Source: a virus. From it: a DNA stretch of 64,000 nt. Position numbers and translations under genes: made by a program. Every line of letters starts with the position of its first letter. Position 1 is the stretch's first letter. Positions 8,007-16,995 of the stretch are shown here, piece by piece. The stretch covers positions 22,749 through 86,748 of the IMG/VR virus record IMGVR_UViG_3300025030_000071. The stretch is one strand, 5' to 3'. Under the pieces are notes generated by a model that saw nothing but the letters and a program-made list of their open reading frames with translations, was not told the origin of the DNA and did no database searches.

Positions 8007-8537
8007 ATGGCATTAGCAACAGTTTACTTCCAAGAATTCAACGGTGAAGCAGGAGTTGAAGTCCCCACATCCAAACAAGCCAGCCCATTACAATTCACAG
8101 CAATTGACAGCCCAGATGTAGAAGAAGTTGAAACAGCAGCCCATGCTCTTGTTTCCCCAAATGCTGGAGTATTTCGTTCATATGAGAAATGGTTGAGAGT
8201 TTGCGTAGAGAGTTTAGGCGACTCCACAAGCATTTCAAATCTAGAAGTTTTTGTTAATGGCGATACGCCTAATGACGGCATCTCGGTTTGGGTTAAAACC
8301 GCTGAGGTATACGCAACACCGAAGGTGGGAGGCTATGCTTCGGCTGGAGCCATGACGGCGCCCAAAACAAACCTCTTTGCAACGAGTTCAGATGACCCAA
8401 TCTCTTTAGGTGCTGGACCTTTTGAAGCAGCAGAAGATGTCGGTCTTTACTTAGTTGTTCAGATGGAAGTATTACCTTCAGCAGGAATTGGACTTACTTC
8501 AAGTTATAGCCTAGTGCTTCGTTATGATGAAGAATGA
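8007..8537 (+). CDS. Beta-sandwich virion protein, unknown role
   Basis: A 176 aa protein, almost entirely beta-type sequence with conserved-looking turns (NAGVFRSYEKWLRV at about 50-63, GLYLVVQMEV at about 148-157). Its stop overlaps the ATG of the next gene (ATGA at 8534). It may be a decoration or neck protein. No family assigned. Confidence 0.55.
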   Translation: MALATVYFQEFNGEAGVEVPTSKQASPLQFTAIDSPDVEEVETAAHALVSPNAGVFRSYEKWLRVCVESLGDSTSISNLEVFVNGDTPNDGISVWVKTAEVYATPKVGGYASAGAMTAPKTNLFATSSDDPISLGAGPFEAAEDVGLYLVVQMEVLPSAGIGLTSSYSLVLRYDEE

Positions 8538-8914
8538 GGCTAGAGTGGCATTTAACCTTTGGTGAATCAGAAATCTTTTCAGTAACAATCGGTGAGAACT
8601 ATCCTGATTTCCACTATGTTTCTTCAAGACTCCCCTTACAGGCTGCCACATTAATCGATCTAGATATCTTTCATCTTTCGGCAGAAACTGATGATGGTAT
8701 TCTTTATACCACTTTATTCCCAGAACTAACTGCTCTCCATAAAGTAATTAGAAGAATAGAACAAGATTTTTCTTCAGGCATCACCCACATAATACCTATA
8801 GTAGTTTATAGATTAGGCAAGAAAAAGAAACTCAATTATTGTTTTGGGTATCCAGACGAACCAACAAAAACACTAGATCGTAGATTCTTTAGGAGCGAAT
8901 ATGGCGACGATTAG
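8534..8914 (+). CDS. Probable neck-region protein
   Basis: A 126 aa alpha/beta protein with no clear family match. It is placed directly upstream of the 230 and 182 aa proteins, the gene order in which head-completion and tail-terminator proteins are usually found before the sheath. It overlaps its neighbours at both ends (4 nt upstream, 14 nt downstream). The C-terminus is basic then acidic (KKKKLNY to RSEYGDD). Confidence 0.5.
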   Translation: MRLEWHLTFGESEIFSVTIGENYPDFHYVSSRLPLQAATLIDLDIFHLSAETDDGILYTTLFPELTALHKVIRRIEQDFSSGITHIIPIVVYRLGKKKKLNYCFGYPDEPTKTLDRRFFRSEYGDD

Positions 8915-9593
8915 TCTTTCACTGGGGGCAATATTAACCCCTTCTCGGCCTGTTGCTAATCGTATTATTCATATATCCGTCGAAGGTCTTCTTGCCACAG
9001 ACGGGAGCTCTTTAACTGGCTCAATTGAATTCTACTATACCACCAGATTTACTCCATTATATTCAAGCGCAATGCGTGTTAGGCTCCTAGCCGGTGAATT
9101 CCTATCTGAAGTACCTGACGATACCATTAACCAAATCATCCATTACTTCTCTGAACAAGCTGGTTTGATGAACTATGTACCAGAGAACTCGGCTTTAAAT
9201 CCCACTACTTATGCTAATTACAGAGCTAGATGGGCTACCGCTGCGACAATAATAACCCTCCTCTCTGGCACTTCTATAAATGCTTCTATGGCCAAACGCC
9301 TAGGAGACTTTTCAGTAAGAAGAGACAAAGCAGCAGAAGAGCTTTTTAGAATGGTGACCAAAGAGTTAATGGAATTAACTCAGATACTTGAAGATGGTGG
9401 TAACTATGGCCGTGACATGCTGACAGTAACAAGGGGCTCAGATTCTCCTGACTTCCCTACCTTTGGCCGTGGTCTATCCCCTCAAGACACCTACGATGTC
9501 CCCTCCGTCCCTGGAGCAAATAGCAGAGGTCAATTCTCAAGAACTTCAGATGGCGTAATGCAAAGACGTGTTCGAAGAGTTTGGAGTAGGTAA
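8901..9593 (+). CDS. Probable neck / head-completion protein
   Basis: A 230 aa protein. The N-terminal 60 residues are beta-rich. The middle is helical (about 75-165) with ALNPTTYANYRARWATAATIIT. The last 65 residues are Ser/Gly/Arg-rich and likely disordered (SRGQFSRTSDGVMQRRVRRVWSR). Position before the sheath gene suggests a connector or neck protein of the gp13/gp14 kind; the sequence does not prove it. The ATG lies inside the end of the previous gene and is preceded by AGGAGCG. Confidence 0.5.
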   Translation: MATISLSLGAILTPSRPVANRIIHISVEGLLATDGSSLTGSIEFYYTTRFTPLYSSAMRVRLLAGEFLSEVPDDTINQIIHYFSEQAGLMNYVPENSALNPTTYANYRARWATAATIITLLSGTSINASMAKRLGDFSVRRDKAAEELFRMVTKELMELTQILEDGGNYGRDMLTVTRGSDSPDFPTFGRGLSPQDTYDVPSVPGANSRGQFSRTSDGVMQRRVRRVWSR

Positions 9594-10142
9594 ATGAAGT
9601 CTTTCAAAACATCTACTTCTCCTCGTGCCAAAGAAATAGATCTTCGTAGTGAATTAAACAAATTCTTCTTTGGAGCTTCAGATGAAGTTGCTAAAGGTTG
9701 TTTCTTTATCCTAAGAAGAATGAGAAGACAAGAAGGCGTTATTTACCCAACAACTAGCAGTGAACTACAAACCTGTATTTGTAAAAGTTCTAATCATTCA
9801 GGCGAAGTTGATAAGGATTATCCCTGCCAAAGCTGTGAAGGTGAAGGCTACCTCTTTGATGACGAAATAGTTGTAGGCTATAAGACTTCAAGATTCGAAT
9901 ACCAAGCAGTTGAGAAATATACTACTTGGGGAAAAAATATAGTTGAACTTTCGTTCTTCTATATTGAACATCATGAAGCAATTTCAAGATATGATAAACT
10001 TATAGAACCACTTACCAACAGTGAAGGAGAAATAATTTCTCCAGTTAAGATACTACATAAGCATAATATCCATATGGCTGAAAGGTTCCGTGATGATTGC
10101 GGTCGCCTTTCATACTTTAGAATTTCATGCTTCACTGATTGA
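9594..10142 (+). CDS. Neck or tail-completion protein with a Cys4 zinc site
   Basis: A 182 aa protein with a likely zinc site: CIC (residues 61 and 63) and CQSC (about 78 and 81), followed by EGEGYLFDDE. This CxC...CxxCxGxGY layout is one I associate with head-tail joining proteins of large myoviruses, though I cannot check it here. The start abuts the previous stop (TAA ATG). A 47-nt gap follows before the next gene. Confidence 0.55.
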   Translation: MKSFKTSTSPRAKEIDLRSELNKFFFGASDEVAKGCFFILRRMRRQEGVIYPTTSSELQTCICKSSNHSGEVDKDYPCQSCEGEGYLFDDEIVVGYKTSRFEYQAVEKYTTWGKNIVELSFFYIEHHEAISRYDKLIEPLTNSEGEIISPVKILHKHNIHMAERFRDDCGRLSYFRISCFTD

Positions 10143-10189
10143 ACCAACACATAAACAGGCATAACCCCTATGGTTATTGGTAGGTAGAG

Positions 10190-10876
10190 ATGGCTGATAC
10201 TGAACTAATTGAAATTTGGGTCAATGATTACTTAGAAGAACTTGCAAATCATGCAATTGTAGAAGCAGGTAACCCCAAATCAAGATCCCCAAGACCAGCC
10301 ATTGATATAAATCAGTTCTATGAAATTGTTGGACAGGCTATTACGACTCAGCAAAGGCTAGAAGGAGTAGAAAAGAATTTAATCTATTCCTCAGCTACTC
10401 CAGAGAATGATGATAACATCGCTGAAGAAAGAATAGTTTATAGTTTGGTAGAAAGAAAGCCTGGTTTGTTTGAACAAAAATCTACAGGTTCAGTTGGAGA
10501 TGACTCTGGTCGTCGCCAAAGAATGAAGATGTTCAGAGAAGGGATCAGAGACCCCGACAACCCAGGAATGGCCATTTACACATATGGCCAGTGGTTTGAC
10601 AACATAGTAGAATTTAAGATTTTTGCGAGAACCAATGATGTTGCTGATAGCAGGGCTCTTTGGTTCGAAGATATGATGGATTTGTGGCACTGGTATTTTA
10701 GAGCCAGTGGAATAAGTCAGTTTAAATACTTAGGTAGGCTATCTGACGAATTCTTGTCTCCAGACAATCGTAAAGTAGTTTGTAGACCTTTAAGATATTA
10801 CGTGCGTACCGAAAAGGTAACAGTAGTTAGAGAAAATATGTTACGGAGCCTTGTCGTACAAAGCTCGGTGCAGTAA
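10190..10876 (+). CDS. Probable tail terminator / tail-completion protein
   Basis: A 228 aa mixed alpha/beta protein located immediately before the sheath gene, where tail-terminator proteins (gp15-like) normally sit. Features: an N-terminal helix (IEIWVNDYLEELANHAI), a charged middle, and DLWHWYFRASGISQFKYLGRLSDEF (about 163-187, shown here only as key residues W, F, G, S, F, Y, L, G). Start ATG with GTAGAG upstream. The function is inferred from position. Confidence 0.5.
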   Translation: MADTELIEIWVNDYLEELANHAIVEAGNPKSRSPRPAIDINQFYEIVGQAITTQQRLEGVEKNLIYSSATPENDDNIAEERIVYSLVERKPGLFEQKSTGSVGDDSGRRQRMKMFREGIRDPDNPGMAIYTYGQWFDNIVEFKIFARTNDVADSRALWFEDMMDLWHWYFRASGISQFKYLGRLSDEFLSPDNRKVVCRPLRYYVRTEKVTVVRENMLRSLVVQSSVQ

Positions 10877-10888
10877 GGAGCACAACTA

Positions 10889-13726
10889 ATGGCAGATAAG
10901 TACCCAAACGTACCAGGAATAGTTGTCGAGCAAGTCGAAAGTCGACTTGCTAGAGAACAAGCTGCCCTTGGACCTACCCCTGTAGTACTAGGCACTGCCG
11001 GTAAGGGGCCTGCTGGAGAAGAGATTCGCGTCTTCTCAGGGCCAGCCGCAGTTAGTAAGTACGGCGTAAGTGGTTCACTAGGTCGAGGACTTGCAGAAGC
11101 ATTCCAAGGTGGAGCCGATAACGCTTTCGGTTTCCGTATTCTTGCAACCAAAGGCCACCTCTCCCACGTCGGAGATGTCCTAGGCGCTGATGGCATGACC
11201 ATCGAACCAGTAGTCGCTGGTTCAGACGCCCTAGAAAAATATGAAATTCTATACGGCCAGGACAACGATGAGCTCAAGGTTTACGAAGTTTCCACTGGTG
11301 ATCTTGTTTATCACAAGACTGGTGCTACAGTAAGTGTAGATCAGGGCCACTTAAATGTAAGCGGCTCAATGGCTTCAGGCAACGATGCCGATTTTAAAGC
11401 CGGTTCCATTGGCCTCCAGGTTGCTGTCGCTACTGACGAAACCCTACAGACCTTCAATGAAGTTGCAGATGCAACTCCAGCAGTTATAACCATTGTTGCG
11501 GCTGCGGGTCTCAACCTAAACATCCTTCAGTTTAGTTCAACTACTAATCCATATGTAGCCCAACTTCTTGATAGCGCAGATGCAGTTGTCCAGGAAGTAG
11601 AAATCGCCAGCGTTAGTGCCGCTGGCCCAACCGTGACCTTAACCGCAGCAAGTGCCGATCTTAATGCAGCTTTCACTGCCAACGGTAGTACTGGCCATAA
11701 AATTCGTTTTGTTTCTACTCTAAACCCAATTCGTATGGACAGAGTAGTAACTAACCGAGTTGGTGTTGGCGGCAGCACAGAGCTCCGAATGCTTCCAGGC
11801 TCAGACTTCAATGGTCTAGCTAAGCTAGTCAACGACGAAGGTGCCGAATTCGATTCTGCGGAGGCGGAAGTTGAACCAGCCAAGATGAACCTTTATGAGG
11901 CCCTTTGTGACGCAGGTCTAGCCCTAGAAGCTACAGACTTTGATCATCTAGTCCTCATGGATGCTTATGCTGACGATCCTGCTCTTGATGGCCAGGACCT
12001 TCCTGGTGGCGAAACCATTCTGCCAGGTGCCCTGTTTGGACAGACAAGTACCGCGACAATTGCAAAGAAAAAGGACCAGTTAAACCTTCTATTTACTAAT
12101 AACTCCGACCAGGCAGCGGCCAGAGTTAAATTGGATCTTGCTGGTCGCGGCGGTTGCTGGTTAACAGTAACCGAACCCAAGAATGATGACTTTGGTGCAG
12201 AAATCACAGCAGATGAATTAGTTCGTTCTGCTCGTATCTTGAACTGGGAAGAAGCAGGAGAAGTTTCAACAGTTGAATGTGTGGCAGACGTGGCCGGTTC
12301 ATTAAATAATAAATACTGGACTTTTGATGATGGCGATGGTTTATACTATGTCTGGTATAACATTAACGCAGAGGGCATAGACCCTGTAGGTGCTGGAACT
12401 GGAATCGAAGTTGCTGGAGCCACTGGCGCGACTGCTGTCACTTTAGCGGCAGCGACTGCCGACGCCATCACCGCAAGTGCTGCACTTGTTACTGCTTCAG
12501 ATCTGTTGGCTGTAGTGACGTTAACAAATACGAATACTGGACTTGCAGTTGATGCTGCTGACTCAGCAGCTGCTACAGACTTCACAATCGAAGTTGGGGT
12601 ACAAGGCACGAACCTGCTCATGCATCTTGATCGAGACCTTAGTTTCTCACTGGATGTCAATGACCTCGTCGAAGCTGGGTTGGACCCCACAGTCGTAGTC
12701 CGTGAAACAGACCTTCTCTTCTTCCATCGTGAAAAGGAAGTGTCTGGCGAACTACTTCACATGTGGTACACTGCCAAAATCGACCCAGATGGATACAGCT
12801 ACAATGAAGTTAACTTTGCTTGGAAACTAGCTAAGACCTGCAAAGATATTAGCGAAAATGAAAAGTCAGTTATTGGTAGCATTGGGGTTCGTCCTCCATC
12901 AAACCACTTCAACCCTGCTTCTTTGTCAACTTGGATCGGTAAGTCACCTTCTTATGATTCAGATGGCGAAGTATCTGTTAACGGCTCTGGCCTCTTAGGC
13001 TGGAAGTTTGTTTCCGGCCGGGCGCTTGACGATGTGGTCGCCGATCAATTCTCAGCTGGTTTCTTACTAACTGACAATGAAGAACTTGATGGCACAGAGT
13101 CCGTACTAGATTCTAATGGTTACGAAGTTGATCTTGGTAAGTTCATTAGCATCGTAGCAGCCTGGCCAATCATGAGCAATGTTTGGGATTCAGCTGGTGC
13201 TGGATACATCGCTTCAGGTGCTGCCCTCTATGCAGGTCTGCTCTGCGGTCTTGCTCCTTGGTCCGGTTCGACAGCAAAGCGCATCGGTGGTTCTAACATT
13301 AGACTACCAAGAAGCTTAGCTAAGCGCCACCAGGACTCATTAACCGGTGCTCGATTCGTAGTGATGAGTGAGAAAGATGGCGTGGTTACTGTAGTCGATG
13401 GTCCTTCCGCTGCTCTACCAGTTTCTGATTACACTCGCAACATGACGATGCGACTTGTAGCAGAAGCAGTTGACCGTTCAAGAACAGTCGCTCGGCCCTT
13501 CCTAGGCGATCCACTGGATGCGCTAAAGAAGATTGGTCTAGAGACTCAGATTAAGAGAGCATTGTCGGAACTCCAGTCTCAGTCAGGTGGGGCACTTGAG
13601 TCCTTCTCAATGGGGCTTACCCAGACAAATCTTGATAAGGCCCGTGGTACTGCAAAACTTAGCTTAGCTCTCAAAGTGATCAATGAGCTACGTAAGATTT
13701 CAGTCTCTGTAGCCCTCACCCTCTAA
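10889..13726 (+). CDS. Tail sheath protein
   Basis: A 945 aa contractile-tail sheath protein. The N-terminus (PNVPGIVVEQVE, then TPVVLGTAGKGPAGE and FSGPAAVSKYG) and the C-terminus (about 760-945: GARFVVMSEKDGVVTVVDGPSAA, ARPFLGDPLD, KLSLALKVINELRKISVSVAL) are characteristic of the family, including the linker arms that join subunits. It is longer than the usual 450-660 aa. The extra length lies in beta-rich insertions at about residues 180-275 and 470-570; the second contains KYWTFDDGD then YYVWYNINAEGIDP, a module common in phage structural proteins. AAGGAG precedes the ATG. Confidence 0.92.
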   Translation: MADKYPNVPGIVVEQVESRLAREQAALGPTPVVLGTAGKGPAGEEIRVFSGPAAVSKYGVSGSLGRGLAEAFQGGADNAFGFRILATKGHLSHVGDVLGADGMTIEPVVAGSDALEKYEILYGQDNDELKVYEVSTGDLVYHKTGATVSVDQGHLNVSGSMASGNDADFKAGSIGLQVAVATDETLQTFNEVADATPAVITIVAAAGLNLNILQFSSTTNPYVAQLLDSADAVVQEVEIASVSAAGPTVTLTAASADLNAAFTANGSTGHKIRFVSTLNPIRMDRVVTNRVGVGGSTELRMLPGSDFNGLAKLVNDEGAEFDSAEAEVEPAKMNLYEALCDAGLALEATDFDHLVLMDAYADDPALDGQDLPGGETILPGALFGQTSTATIAKKKDQLNLLFTNNSDQAAARVKLDLAGRGGCWLTVTEPKNDDFGAEITADELVRSARILNWEEAGEVSTVECVADVAGSLNNKYWTFDDGDGLYYVWYNINAEGIDPVGAGTGIEVAGATGATAVTLAAATADAITASAALVTASDLLAVVTLTNTNTGLAVDAADSAAATDFTIEVGVQGTNLLMHLDRDLSFSLDVNDLVEAGLDPTVVVRETDLLFFHREKEVSGELLHMWYTAKIDPDGYSYNEVNFAWKLAKTCKDISENEKSVIGSIGVRPPSNHFNPASLSTWIGKSPSYDSDGEVSVNGSGLLGWKFVSGRALDDVVADQFSAGFLLTDNEELDGTESVLDSNGYEVDLGKFISIVAAWPIMSNVWDSAGAGYIASGAALYAGLLCGLAPWSGSTAKRIGGSNIRLPRSLAKRHQDSLTGARFVVMSEKDGVVTVVDGPSAALPVSDYTRNMTMRLVAEAVDRSRTVARPFLGDPLDALKKIGLETQIKRALSELQSQSGGALESFSMGLTQTNLDKARGTAKLSLALKVINELRKISVSVALTL

Positions 13727-13736
13727 GGAGTAGACA

Positions 13737-14375
13737 ATGGCAAATCTTAGTAGCGAATTCACACGATCATACAACAGCTTTTCTGGCTGTGACATTCGCG
13801 CAGTCTTCGGCAACCGTGTTATTGCTACGCTCCAGGGCATTTCTTGGAGCGCAACCAGAGAAAAAGGCCCCATTTATACAATGGGCAGCCCCGACCCTCG
13901 CGCATTTGCTAGAGGCAAGCGTGGCATCGCTGGTTCGCTGGTCTTTATCCAGTTCGACCGACATGCAATTCTAGAAGAGCTTCAGGGCATGCGTTTCTGG
14001 GCCGACAAGGACAGCCTCAAGCCAGACGGCATTGAGATTTCTGCACTTGATCAAGGCTCAGGCAACTCCCCAAGTGCAAACGTCTTTGAACAGGAGACAT
14101 CGTTTGGCAACGTTACGGATCCTCGTGACGATCAGATAGCTGCTCTCCCCTGGTTCGCAGACCAGATCCCTCCATTCGATATTACTCTAGTTGCAGCCAA
14201 CGAGTATGGTTCAGCCGCAGTAATGAGAATCTACGGTGTTGAAATTCTGAATGAAGGTTCAGGCTCTTCAATCGACGACCTTGTAATGGAACATCAGATG
14301 ACCTATGTGGCACGGACCATCGCTCCTTGGAAGAGTATGGGCTTCCGTGATCCAGGCAATGGTGGGTTCCTATAA
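13737..14375 (+). CDS. Tail tube protein (paralogue 1)
   Basis: A 212 aa protein placed directly after the sheath, as tube genes are. Features shared with the next two genes: an N-terminal FSGCDIRAVFG strand, a region giving SATREKGPIYTMGSPDPRAFARGKR (residues about 40-64), then a loop before VFIQFDRHAILEEL and the motif PWFADQIPPFDITLVAANEYGS (about 139-160). The end PGNGGFL precedes a hairpin terminator. AAGGAGTAG lies upstream of the ATG. Confidence 0.85.
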   Translation: MANLSSEFTRSYNSFSGCDIRAVFGNRVIATLQGISWSATREKGPIYTMGSPDPRAFARGKRGIAGSLVFIQFDRHAILEELQGMRFWADKDSLKPDGIEISALDQGSGNSPSANVFEQETSFGNVTDPRDDQIAALPWFADQIPPFDITLVAANEYGSAAVMRIYGVEILNEGSGSSIDDLVMEHQMTYVARTIAPWKSMGFRDPGNGGFL

Positions 14376-14411
14376 ACCGGAACTAACTAAATAATTAATC
14401 CTGTAATTGTA

Positions 14412-14444
14412 ATAAGGCCAGTATCGACAAGGTACTGGCCTTAT
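14412..14444 (+). terminator. Hairpin terminator after tube gene
   Basis: ATAAGGCCAGTA (14412-14423) pairs perfectly with TACTGGCCTTAT (14433-14444), 12 bp, 9-nt loop, followed by GTCGTTTAAAA. The weak T-tract suggests partial termination, which would raise sheath and tube expression above the downstream genes. Confidence 0.75.
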
Positions 14445-14464
14445 GTCGTTTAAAAGGATGCCCA

Positions 14465-15229
14465 ATGCCAAACCCATTCACTCAACTAGCTGAAAGTTAT
14501 AAATTCGGCATCAAGGACCGCTCACGTGGTCCAAGAAAAGCTGATGCCCCTTATGACGCCCCAGATTATGCTGGAGCTTTTAGTTCTTTCTCTGGTGCTG
14601 ATATCAGGATTCTTTTAGCTATGCCTGCCGCCAGTGGTAACGAACCTATATTTGTCGAACTTGCCACAGTCCAGACATTGACTTATAGCATATTTAGAGA
14701 GAAAGTTGCTGTACGTTCGGTAGGAACAGTAGGGGAGCGCGGAAGAACTAGGGGCACTAGGACTTGCGCAGGTAGCATGGTCAATACAGTTTTCGACAGA
14801 CATGTACTTTACAATGTGATGAGAAGATACCCAGGTGATCCCGCCAAAAACGCAATAAGCCCAGATAGTGGCTACATTGACTTAGAACATACCCTCCCCG
14901 ACCAACTGCCCCCATTTGATATTGTAGTAAGCTTTGCTAACGAACATGGCCATGCTTCTGAGATGGTTATCTTCGGAATAGATATAGTTTCAGAAGGTCA
15001 GGTAATGTCAATTGAAGATATGATTACAGAAAATACAATGCAATATACTGCACAACATGTAGCTATTATGCGTCCTGGCGGTTACCGAAAAGCAGTATCA
15101 GCAGTCACTGACCAATATGGTAATGAAATCCCCAGCATACAGCCAACTACATTTAAGAGTATTATTGGTGGCGCTCAGTCAGAACAATTGAAAGACTTAA
15201 TCAATAAGTCTTTCAATCCCTTTAGGTAA
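14465..15229 (+). CDS. Tail tube-like protein (paralogue 2)
   Basis: A 254 aa paralogue of the 212 aa tube protein. It repeats FSGADIRILLAMP, then SIFREKVAVRSVGTVGERGRTRGTR, then VNTVFDRHVLYNVM and LPDQLPPFDIVVSFANEHG in the same order. It adds an N-terminal extension of about 38 residues and a C-terminal extension of about 40. It may form a tube end, an adaptor to the baseplate, or a minor tube ring. The first ATG is preceded by AAAGGATG. Confidence 0.75.
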   Translation: MPNPFTQLAESYKFGIKDRSRGPRKADAPYDAPDYAGAFSSFSGADIRILLAMPAASGNEPIFVELATVQTLTYSIFREKVAVRSVGTVGERGRTRGTRTCAGSMVNTVFDRHVLYNVMRRYPGDPAKNAISPDSGYIDLEHTLPDQLPPFDIVVSFANEHGHASEMVIFGIDIVSEGQVMSIEDMITENTMQYTAQHVAIMRPGGYRKAVSAVTDQYGNEIPSIQPTTFKSIIGGAQSEQLKDLINKSFNPFR

Positions 15230-15234
15230 TCAGT

Positions 15235-15894
15235 ATGGCATGGGGAAACGGGTACGTACAGGCGGCAGCTTTGGCAAGCGAACAAAAGAGAACCATCTCT
15301 ACCTACAAGACTTACTACTATTGCGGTGGACAAGCAGAAATCTATCTAAATGATGTTCTTATTGATGAGCTTAATAGCCTAATGTTTAATACCATAACCA
15401 ATAGATCACCTATCTATGGTTATGCTTCTCAACTCTTTGACACAGTAGTTAAAGGTAATCTTATTATTCATGGAACCCTAACTGTTAACTTTATTGAAGC
15501 AGGTTATCTAAACATTATAGCTCAGCATCTATGGGATAGAAGCGCTCCGCCTAATGACTTAGGCATCTCTCTGCGGGACTCCGATTTAGACACAAGCACA
15601 GAGTTCAGAGCAAGACAAACAATCAATCAGATCCATCAATTAGGCAATAAGGAATTCAAAAAATTAGCTACTGATTTGAATAAAAAACAAAATGGTTCGC
15701 ATCAAGTAACAAGATTTGATAAAATACCTCCATTCGACATCTATGCTGTTTTTGGTAACCACCGAGATCCAGATGCTAACCACACAGTAAAACACATTAA
15801 GGGTGTTTACCTAACTGGTGAATCAATGGTGGTAGAAGCAAGTGGCCAACCAATCATGGAACAGTATAGTTTTATTGCCCATGACATCGTTTAA
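15235..15894 (+). CDS. Tail tube-like protein (paralogue 3)
   Basis: A 219 aa, more divergent member of the same family: CGGQAEIYLNDVLIDELNSLMFN replaces the strand pair, NRSPIYGYASQLFDTVVKGN the REKGPIY region, and RFDKIPPFDIYAVFGNH the PPFDI motif. Probably a tube-baseplate or tube-initiator ring component. Start ATG with AGGTAATC upstream, 5 nt after the previous stop. Confidence 0.7.
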   Translation: MAWGNGYVQAAALASEQKRTISTYKTYYYCGGQAEIYLNDVLIDELNSLMFNTITNRSPIYGYASQLFDTVVKGNLIIHGTLTVNFIEAGYLNIIAQHLWDRSAPPNDLGISLRDSDLDTSTEFRARQTINQIHQLGNKEFKKLATDLNKKQNGSHQVTRFDKIPPFDIYAVFGNHRDPDANHTVKHIKGVYLTGESMVVEASGQPIMEQYSFIAHDIV

Positions 15895-15921
15895 TTAATT
15901 CCTTGGAGAAATAGTTTATAT

Positions 15922-16434
15922 ATGGCACCTCTTAACCCCAACGCAAAAACCTCACCAGGATCCCCAGGATCCGTTTTAAGCCCCGAAGCAGACGTTGCCT
16001 ATGGGTCACCCTCTCTCCCAGAAGACGAAGGCTTAGAATCGATCCTTGATCCCCTTGAGGAGATTTCTAGAACTTTCCCTGGTGCACCATCCCGTGATGT
16101 GCTCAATAGTTGGAAGATTGAATTCGGAGCTCTTTATGCATTCGTCCCTGATGACGAGAAGGTCTTCTTGGTCCGTCCCCTCCGGCGCCTAGAATACCGA
16201 AATATCCTGAGGGACACTCGCGGTCTTGGCCAGTCAGGCGTTACTCCAGCAGAAGATATTGAAGACCTTTTCCAGGAGAAGGTCGTTCAGTGCTGCTTAC
16301 TCCATCCAGTGGTAGATCACAAGATGCTAACCATGTCTGAAGCCGGCCTAATCCCAACCCTCTTTGCCCTTATCATGGAGAACTCTAAGTTCGTAAGCCC
16401 TGAAAGAGCAATGAGCGCCTGTTACAAGCTATAA
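15922..16434 (+). CDS. Tail assembly chaperone (first of a pair)
   Basis: A 170 aa protein. Residues 1-50 are Pro/Ser/Glu-rich and flexible. A folded core follows with FLVRPLRRLEYRNILRD (about 85-101), then EDLFQEKVVQCCLLHP. The 238 aa gene downstream has the matching segments VVWTPLPWSEYRKYREARD and IQLEESIFNKCVLYS, so I read them as paralogous chaperones. These act on the tape measure during tail assembly and are normally encoded just before it, as here. The start has TTGGAG upstream. Confidence 0.7.
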   Translation: MAPLNPNAKTSPGSPGSVLSPEADVAYGSPSLPEDEGLESILDPLEEISRTFPGAPSRDVLNSWKIEFGALYAFVPDDEKVFLVRPLRRLEYRNILRDTRGLGQSGVTPAEDIEDLFQEKVVQCCLLHPVVDHKMLTMSEAGLIPTLFALIMENSKFVSPERAMSACYKL

Positions 16435-16451
16435 TAGAAGGAAGTATTTTT

Positions 16452-16817
16452 ATGTTTAAAGATAAGATCATTGTCCTAGTAGAACGCAGAGGATTCTCAA
16501 TTGGCAAGATTGCACAGCCAAACCAACTTGGTCATGGCGACGTTATCGAACTTTATGACGCAAAGACTGAAGAGCCAATCCGTCACAAGACTGGAGCTTC
16601 TTACATTTGCACTTCAAATCCCAAGAAGGCCCCTAGTGGCGAATGGCATATTGATTATGTCCCCGTCCTAGAAGCAAATGACGTCTTCAATGAGCTTGGT
16701 GATGGTGGAACCTTCACTGTCGCCCAGGATACAAGAGGCAATTTCCAGCCAGGTGATAAGTTGAGCCAGGGCAATGTCTGGGACCAGGTCCCAATGTACA
16801 ATCGCAAGAATGCCTAA
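16452..16817 (+). CDS. Small unknown protein between the chaperones
   Basis: A 121 aa beta-rich protein (KIIVLVERRGFSIGKIAQPNQLGHGDVIELYD at the start, EEPIRHKTGASYI in the middle). No family recognised. It is preceded by GAAGGAAG. The last codons overlap a short ATG frame at 16810. By location, a role in tail assembly is plausible. Confidence 0.6.
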   Translation: MFKDKIIVLVERRGFSIGKIAQPNQLGHGDVIELYDAKTEEPIRHKTGASYICTSNPKKAPSGEWHIDYVPVLEANDVFNELGDGGTFTVAQDTRGNFQPGDKLSQGNVWDQVPMYNRKNA

Positions 16818-16884
16818 GCCAGTAATCAATACCAACGGTCAGGTAACTAAGCCTGACCGAACAAAGCCAATCGTAAAGAAATAA
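16810..16884 (+). CDS. Very short ORF, 24 aa, uncertain
   Basis: An ATG at 16810 lies inside the last codons of the 121 aa gene in another frame and reads a basic, Pro/Lys-rich 24-residue peptide. It ends with a TAA at 16882-16884 that overlaps the AAGGAG site of the next gene. It may be a coupling peptide, or the product of frameshifting from the 121 aa gene. Evidence is only the tight spacing. Confidence 0.3.
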   Translation: MPKPVINTNGQVTKPDRTKPIVKK

Positions 16885-16893
16885 GGAGTCAAT

Positions 16894-16995
16894 ATGCTTT
16901 CATTTTTATTTGGGGCTACCTGTGGTGTGGTCGGAACAATTTTCTTCCCCTTGTGGAGTAGACCTTTTAAAAAATGGCTTGGCTTGAGTGCGTGA
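16894..16995 (+). CDS. 33 aa single-span membrane peptide
   Basis: A small gene with a strong AAGGAG site and five-base spacing. It encodes a hydrophobic segment (LSFLFGATCGVVGTIFFPLW, residues 2-21) and a basic end (RPFKKWLGL). The stop overlaps the next start (TGATG at 16993-16997). Gene context is tail assembly. Role unknown; it might be a small membrane or virion peptide. Confidence 0.55.
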   Translation: MLSFLFGATCGVVGTIFFPLWSRPFKKWLGLSA

